A stretch of 64,000 bases of DNA from Branchiostoma lanceolatum (Eukaryota > Chordata > Leptocardii > Amphioxiformes > Branchiostomatidae). The stretch spans positions 19,228,742-19,292,741 of the forward strand of contig NC_089730.1 in NCBI RefSeq assembly GCF_035083965.1, read 5' to 3'. The notes beneath the pieces are model-generated. The model did not search any database, was not told the DNA's origin, and saw only the letters and a list, made by a program, of their open reading frames with translations. Shown piece after piece: positions 49,525 through 57,159 of this stretch; position 1 is the stretch's first letter, and each line of letters begins with the position of its first letter. Both the position numbers and the translations under genes were made by a program.

Positions 49525-52500
49525 CTGGAGGAATCAAAACATGTCACGTTTACTTATATAAAACGATAACTTTAAGTACTTGCTGTGACCAGGCGATGAA
49601 GGACCGGAAGAGTTGGGCTGCCAACTCGACTCGTGACTGGAAGGTCTCGACATAAGCAAGTAAGCAAGCAATCAATGAGATAGCCTTATTTGGCACGAAC
49701 AGACGTTATTTGGTTATGAGCCCAAAGTAGCGATGCAAAACGTAACCTAATTGGCTGATAACTTCACAGCGAGTTCCCACAAGACGAACTTGTGGCAATC
49801 CTCTGATTGACTGAAAGCTGTTCGGTGGTGACGTCACTAATACCTAAAACCTTAGAGCCAGAAGACCAGTGTCTATGCTGGAGGCTCGGAGGGATTCAAC
49901 CCTGCTAGAGATCATGGAAACACCACCCGACTAAAGTAGAACTGTATGGCAATTTACCAACTGTATCAACAACCATACGAGAGAGAAGGGCTAGGTTTGC
50001 AGGGCATAGCTATAGAAACAAAGATGAGCTTGCAAGTGAACTTCTGCTCTGGACACCAACTCATGGACACTCCAGTGTCGGGCGACCCCGACGGACCTAC
50101 ATTGACCAACTTGCTGGGGACGTAGGGGTGAGGGCCGAAGATCTAGAGCACTTAATGGCGGACCGTAGCGACTGGAGGAAGAGGGTTGACTTAGTCCGGG
50201 CAATCCGCCCGACATGATGATGATGATGATGATGAGAGGAGGGTGTTTGAAGGATGTACCTGTACTAGGTCGAGCCTCCTTCAACTCGAGGTTTTTCCAG
50301 AACTCCGTCACGCCGTTGAGGAACTGGGGATGGGAGAACCTGCTGATGTCCGCCATGCCGGCCTCCATCAGGATCTCGTGCGCGCGGTAACAGGTCTGGG
50401 GAATGAATGAATGAATGAATGAATGGATAAATGAATGAATGTTTTATTTTCGTGTCCTGCGACTCAACAAAGTCGCCCAGCTCATACGGACTTACAGGAC
50501 ACCAATTGAATACATAAACTTGACATAGGAGTATTGGTAGAGGTACAGTAATAAATGATGATATTCAGAACTAATTATAAGTCATAATGATAGCAGTAAT
50601 GACTGGCACAAAATAATATGAACATAATATAGTGGCAACACAGAAGGGCCACACCTGGTACATTGATTCAAATCAATTCAAAGCTAAAGAAAGCAAGTGG
50701 TAAATGAACATAAATTAAATTCAAATCAAAAGTTGTTGAAGGTAACAACACGTAATATGAGAAGAGGATATGAGAAGAAGAACAAGGCGAAGTACTTTAT
50801 TTGCAACAGGTACAATGCATGGCACATGACAATTGAATATACTTCTAATATCTAGGAATTCTAAAGAATTTATCTAATGTATGAATAACAGTAAAGACAA
50901 TCTATCGATAATAGTGTACATGCTAATACTCCATAACAGTATGTAAGTAACGTAAAGGACACCCAAGCAATATTAGGGCCCGAAAATTTTGAATTTTGAA
51001 AGTCAATTTATTTAGTCATTTCTATACATGATTAGTTATCGAACCTCTTAATCTCAATGTATAGCAACATCCATTGTGCAAATATATGACATCGTTGTGA
51101 TGTGAGAACTCACTGAAAATCATCGCCGGGGTTTTTGTAGGCTCGCGAAACTAAGGGGATCATCATACAGCACGTTTTTTTTTAATGAAGCTACTACGCA
51201 AATGTGCTACACAGCGTTAGTAAATGTCACTACCATAAAGATTTCAGCATTATTTCATTTCCACTTTTAGGCCCTAATATTGCTTTGGTTGCCTTTAACA
51301 GTATGTTGCGCCAGGAATGTATAGCATTGTCTCATTTTTTTAATATAATACTATCGGCTTATATTATAATACACTTTCCGTAGCCAGCCCGTAACCATCA
51401 GCCGGCCTGTAACCATTTTGTCCGTATGTCCGTAGAGCCTGCTATGGAGGCTAGTACCTTCACATGTTTGGCAATGCGGTAAGGGTAGGTGTACAGCATG
51501 GGTTAGTCCGTACCTTAACACGCTTGTCAAGGCGAAAAGGGTGGGTGTACAACATGGGTTAGCCCTAACCTTCACACGCTTGGCAAAGGCCAAGGCGGAA
51601 AGGGTGCGGGTACAGCATGGGTTAGTCCGTACCTTAACATGCTTGTCAAGGCGAAAAGGGTGGGTGTACAGCATGGGTTAGCCCTAACCTTTACACGCTT
51701 GGCAAAGGCCAATGCGGAAAGGGTGCGGGTACAGCATGGGTAAGTCCGTACCTTAACATGCTTGTCAAGGCGGTAAGGGTGGGTGTACAGCATGGGTTAG
51801 CCCTAACCTTCACATGCTTGGCAAAGGCCAAGGCGGAAGGGTGGGTGTACGACGTATGGATTAGTCCGTACCTTCACATGCTTGGCAAGGCGGTAAGGGT
51901 GTGTGTACAGCATTGACAGTCCGTATTCCTTCACATCGCTGATGAACTTTTCCGTGTATGTGTCATTCTTAAAGTTCTTGTAGCTGTGGTAAAAAAAGAA
52001 ATATCAGATGTAAACGACCCATGGACAGATGATAAACGCAAGATGACATGTACAGTTACCCATCATTATCAAGTAGCTGGATAGATTTTGTAAACCGTCA
52101 GACGTATTAAGTAGCATCCATAACCTTTCGTCAGTGATTGAAAAACATCTGATATGCTTTTCTGAGATGAAAGATGTGTTTAAAAAAAGATAAACGTATC
52201 TGTATCTGTATCTATATAGCCGGTATAACCGCCATTCGGCGTAACACATCAGCTTCATAGGCACGCGGCGCGACAGCAGCTGGTTATATTACACCGAACG
52301 ACCTGTCACGTCTAACCTTCGCATATCTAACTGCATGCATTGTTTAAAGCTATCTAATGAGGATGCTTCCACTGTACTTGGTTGTAACGAGTTCCACTCT
52401 ACGATCGTTCTAGGAAAATACGAATTTTTAAACACATCAATCCTCGGTCGGAAAGTCTGATACTTATAGCCATGGCTATTTCTTGTCCTTTTCTGAGCTG

Positions 52501-55500
52501 GTAATAGATACTTATTAGTTGGTACGTCCACCAGTTTATTAGTCATTTTCGTATCACTATGCGTACCCGACATGAGGCTCAGATGAAACCTTCACAGCAT
52601 GTATACATGATGTAAGAATGTTTTCCAGGCCATTAAACTTACTACTGTACTTACATGATCTGGAAAAGTGATGGGTTGACACTGAGGAAACCCGTCTTCT
52701 TCCCGACATCCTTTGCGTATTCTCCATCAACCGGGGGAAAGTTGCATCTGTGGCGGGAAACTTAAACGTCATGGGTTCTTCTCCTAGGTATATCAGTAAC
52801 TTTATGACAAACAGATTCGGTAAAAATCCTGATGATATTCCGATTCAAAGTGACTACTGACAATGAAAGAGAGTTTGTCACAAACTCAGAGACTATAAGG
52901 GTTTACCTGATGACGTAATCAGCCGAGTCGATTTGTCGTCCACAGCCGCTGTCAATCAAACTGCCGGCGTTGCCCACCACACTGCATGACTGGTACTTGG
53001 CTTTGTGTTCAAAAATACCCTGCAAGGAACCAGACTCAGTGTGACTCTGTATGTGATACAATTTCTTGTCCTTGCTCGTCGGTCCACACAGAGATCTAGC
53101 CTGGAATCCAGCTTTACCCGTTAGCTTTGGTCCTCTACCAACGTCGCCACAACGTCTGTTGGCGGGACTGAGGCTGGACTCCAGGCTAATAAAGATCGAC
53201 AACGAACACTTGGACTTAGTTGTGGAAATTGAGCATTAAGGAATACAAAGTCAATTCAACAAGAACGCACATTTTTTACAGGAGAGTAAATAAGCATTGA
53301 TCAAAATGATAATGACAATAATTGATGCATTATTCTTGCTCGTTGAATGTTTTGTTCTTTCGTCGATGAAGATTAGACATCCAGGTAATAAGATACGCCA
53401 AAAAGCAATTACTCAAACAACTGGATATGATTTTGGAAACGGTCAGACGTTTCAAGTAGCATCCACTACTTTTCGTCAGTGACTGTGAGCAAGATCAGTT
53501 GAACAGCAGGTTTATAACCACGAACTATGAATTGATATGCAAATAAGGAGAAGACAAATTTTTAGATAGTCCAATAGAAAGCGAATTAGACAAGTCAAGA
53601 CAAGGTTGAAGTAAAAGGGGACAATAGCTCCTATTGTTTTAATATAGGAGCTAAAGCTGGTTTGCCCCCAAGGCTATGTCCCAAGTGCCAGACAGTTCCA
53701 CCCTTAGCCCTCCTTTCCTGTTGAGGGTTGGGTTGTATATCCTCTCATATATTGCCTCCCTTACTCCACGTTCGAACCAGCGGGATTCGCGGTCAAGGAT
53801 ATCAGTGGATTCGAGATTGAACGAGTGCCCCTGGTTGTGTTTTAGGTGGTGGAAAATGGCCGAGGAGTAGCGGTTAGCGCAATGTTCTTTGTACCTTTCA
53901 TTAAGTGATCGGCTGGTCTCTCCGATATAAGTGTTGTTGCAGTTGGGTTCTTCACATTTGAGTCTGTAGATGACATCCGCCTTGCTGCCTTTGCGGGGTC
54001 GGTCTTTAGGATGTACCAGTCTTTGTCTGAGAGTTGATTGAGGTTTGAAGTTGGTGGCAATGTTGAAGTTTTGGAAGATCCGTCGGAGTTTTTCGGACAC
54101 TCCTTGTACATAAGGAATAGTGATGTTGGCCTTGTTTCTGTTGGTCAACGGTGTACACTTAGCCGTTTTCTTGGACTGGTCAGACGGTTTGAGGGCTTTG
54201 TTGAAAGTCCATCTTTGGTAGCCACATTTGCCCAGGGCACCTCGGAGGTGTCTATGTTCGTCTGTTTTGGCCGTGTCTGAGGTGATGATGTTGTCTGCCC
54301 GATGAAAGAGAGTTTTTATAACTGCCAGTTTGTGTTCCAAAGGGTGGTGAGAATCAAAGGCCAGATACTGATCGGTATGGGTCGGCTTCCTGTATACTTC
54401 GAACTGGAGGCGACCATCCTTCTCTATGATGGTTTTGGTGTCTAGGAAAGGGAGCATACTATCTTGACTCGACTCCTGTGTGAACTTGATGTTGTCATCT
54501 ATCTGGTTGATGTGTTCAAAGAAATCATCAGCTACTCTCTTCTTTAGTCTGCACCAAGTGTCATCTACATAACGGAACCACTTGGCCGGGGGAGTGTCCT
54601 TGAAAGTACTGAGGGCTTTGTTCTCAAATTTCTCCATGTACAGGTTTACCACGATGGGCGAAACTGGTGAACCCATAGCACAGCCGTGCAGTTGTTGGAA
54701 GAATTGTCCTTTGTAAGTGAAGTATGTGCACCCCAGGCAGAGGTCTAGCAGCTTGCATATTTGGTCCACAGATAACTTGGTTCTGTCTGCTAGTGTGTTG
54801 TCAGCCTCTAAGGCTTCCCTGACTACTGACACCGCTTCTTTGGGGGGGATGCAGGTGAAAAGAGAGCACACATCATACGAAGTGATGATATCATCTTCGT
54901 CTAACTGGATGTCTTTGATTTTGTTTACGAAATCTGCACTGTTCTGTACATGGTGTTGAGACTTGCCCACTAAAGGTCCCAAAATCTTCGCTAGAAAACT
55001 TGCTACCCCGTAGGTGACTGAGCCTATACCAGAAACTATGGGCCGTAGAGGGACGTCCTGTTTGTGGATTTTGGGGAGGCCGTAGAAAGCAGGGGGTTGT
55101 TCCGATTTGGGTTTGATTTTTAGATAGGTGACATGATCCAGAGCTTCATCAGTTTCTAATTTCTTGAGGGCTTCAATGATTTCCCTCTTAAACTTGGTAG
55201 TGGGATCTCTTTTCAAAGGCTTGTATGTGTCTTTGTCCCCTAAGAGGTCCTGTATCTTCCTGTCATACTGCTCCCTGTCTAAGACTACTGTGCATCTGCC
55301 GTTGTCAGCAGGAAGAATCACTATGTCTTGATTAGTGGCCAAATTCTTGAGAGCGGTTTGTTCCTCCCGGGTAATGTTACCAGCAGGGGGTTTCGAGACT
55401 TTCAGAGTGGTAGCTACTTTAGTGCGTAAGGCTTCAGCCTGTTTGTATGACATATGGGCTCGTCGAATTGCTGACTCGGTCTCTGTGACAATATCGATGT

Positions 55501-57083
55501 TGGGGATTTTGTTAGGTGTTACTGCAAAATTTAGACTTTCAACAAAGCCCTCAAACCGTCTGACCAGTCCAAGAAAACGGCTAAGTGTACACCGTTGACC
55601 AACAGAAACAAGGCCAACATCACTATTCCTTATGTACAAGGAGTGTCCGAAAAACTCCGACGGATCTTCCAAAACTTCAACATTGCCACCAACTTCAAAC
55701 CTCAATCAACTCTCAGACAAAGACTGGTACATCCTAAAGACCGACCCCGCAAAGGCAGCAAGGCGGATGTCATCTACAGACTCAAATGTGAAGAACCCAA
55801 CTGCAACAACACTTATATCGGAGAGACCAGCCGATCACTTAATGAAAGGTACAAAGAACATTGCGCTAACCGCTACTCCTCGGCCATTTTCCACCACCTA
55901 AAACACAACCAGGGGCACTCGTTCAATCTCGAATCCACTGATATCCTTGACCGCGAACCCCGCTGGTTCGAACGTGGAGTAAGGGAGGCAATATATGAGA
56001 GGATATACAACCCAACCCTCAACAGGAAAGGAGGGCTAAGGGTGGAACTGTCTGGCACTTGGGACATAGCCTTGGGGGCAAACCAGCTTTAGCTCCTATA
56101 TTAAAACAATAGGAGCTATTGTCCCCTTTTACTTCAACCTTGTCTTGACTTGTCTAATTCGCTTTCTATTGGACTATCTAAAAATTTGTCTTCTCCTTAT
56201 TTGCATATCAATTCATAGTTCGTGGTTATAAACCTGCTGTTCAACTGATCTTGCTCACAGTCACTGACGAAAAGTAGTGGATGCTACTTGAAACGTCTAA
56301 CCGTTTCCAAAATCATATCCAGTTGTTTGAGTAATTGCTTTTTGGCGTTTTGTTCTTTCGTTGGCCGAAATCGACATATTGGTGAAACTGCAGTAATCGG
56401 TTGCGTCGCATGTGGCACTATTGTAACGGACCATTTCTGGCCTGTCCCCCACCCCTAGGTGAATCTCCGGTGATAGCTCAAGGAGCACTCACAGACAGGA
56501 CATCTTCATTCTATGAGGTCTTTATTAATCTCTCCACTCGTCTATATCCATGACGTCACTGGAACAGTCTATATCTATCTGGAAGGGGGGACGAGTCCAC
56601 TATGGGCTCTTACACTATGACTATAAAAGGAGGAGAGTTTATACACATCAAATACTTTAAAACACCATGCTTATCGAAAAGAGTAGGGATCCTTTCCGGT
56701 TAGAGCAAATCAAATAAATCTGTCCGGATATGCAGCTTGTACTTATCAGAACAAACGTGGTGTATTAGCCATGAGGCTGTCTGATTTGATTTGATGAGAA
56801 TTGCAACGTCAATGCAATACACGTGGGACACAGGCAGCTGTTGCTGGTATCATGACCCACAAATAATATACCCGTTTTTACACCTGGGTGGAGTGAGGAA
56901 AGTCGTGCTAAGTGCCTTTTCCAAAGGGCACAACATCGGTGACGCCAGGGGATTCGAACTCGAGACCGTTGGGTTCTGGACCAAAAACCTGGCTTGCCGT
57001 TACGCCACACGACCTTTACCGGGTATGCAGTACAATCAAACCAACCAACCAACCAACCAACCAACCAGACAGACAGACAGACG

Positions 57084-57159
<76 letters not shown>

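Larger units (their letters stand above)
53364..56346 (-). mobile_element. Penelope-like element: near-full copy (-) joined head-to-head to a truncated inverted copy (+)
   Basis: The left and right arms (53397-54209 and 55534-56346, 813 bp each) are near-identical inverted repeats. The - strand half codes for reverse transcriptase with a C-terminal GIY-YIG-type nuclease. The + strand half keeps only the 3' third. The two copies meet at their 5' ends. Flanking 15-bp duplications and very low divergence between arms suggest a recent insertion. In ST8SIA intron 3. Confidence 0.92.
53349..56361. repeat. 15-bp target site duplication around the Penelope-like element
   Basis: GTTTTGTTCTTTCGT occurs at 53349-53363 and again, same strand and identical, at 56347-56361. 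It brackets the whole inverted pair, so both halves entered in one event. Confidence 0.85.

Noticed and set aside
52557..52772. Frame MTFKFPATDATFPRL... as ST8SIA coding
   Set aside because: The correct exon 5 uses another phase after the acceptor, giving the family sequence CNFPPV...DVGKKT.
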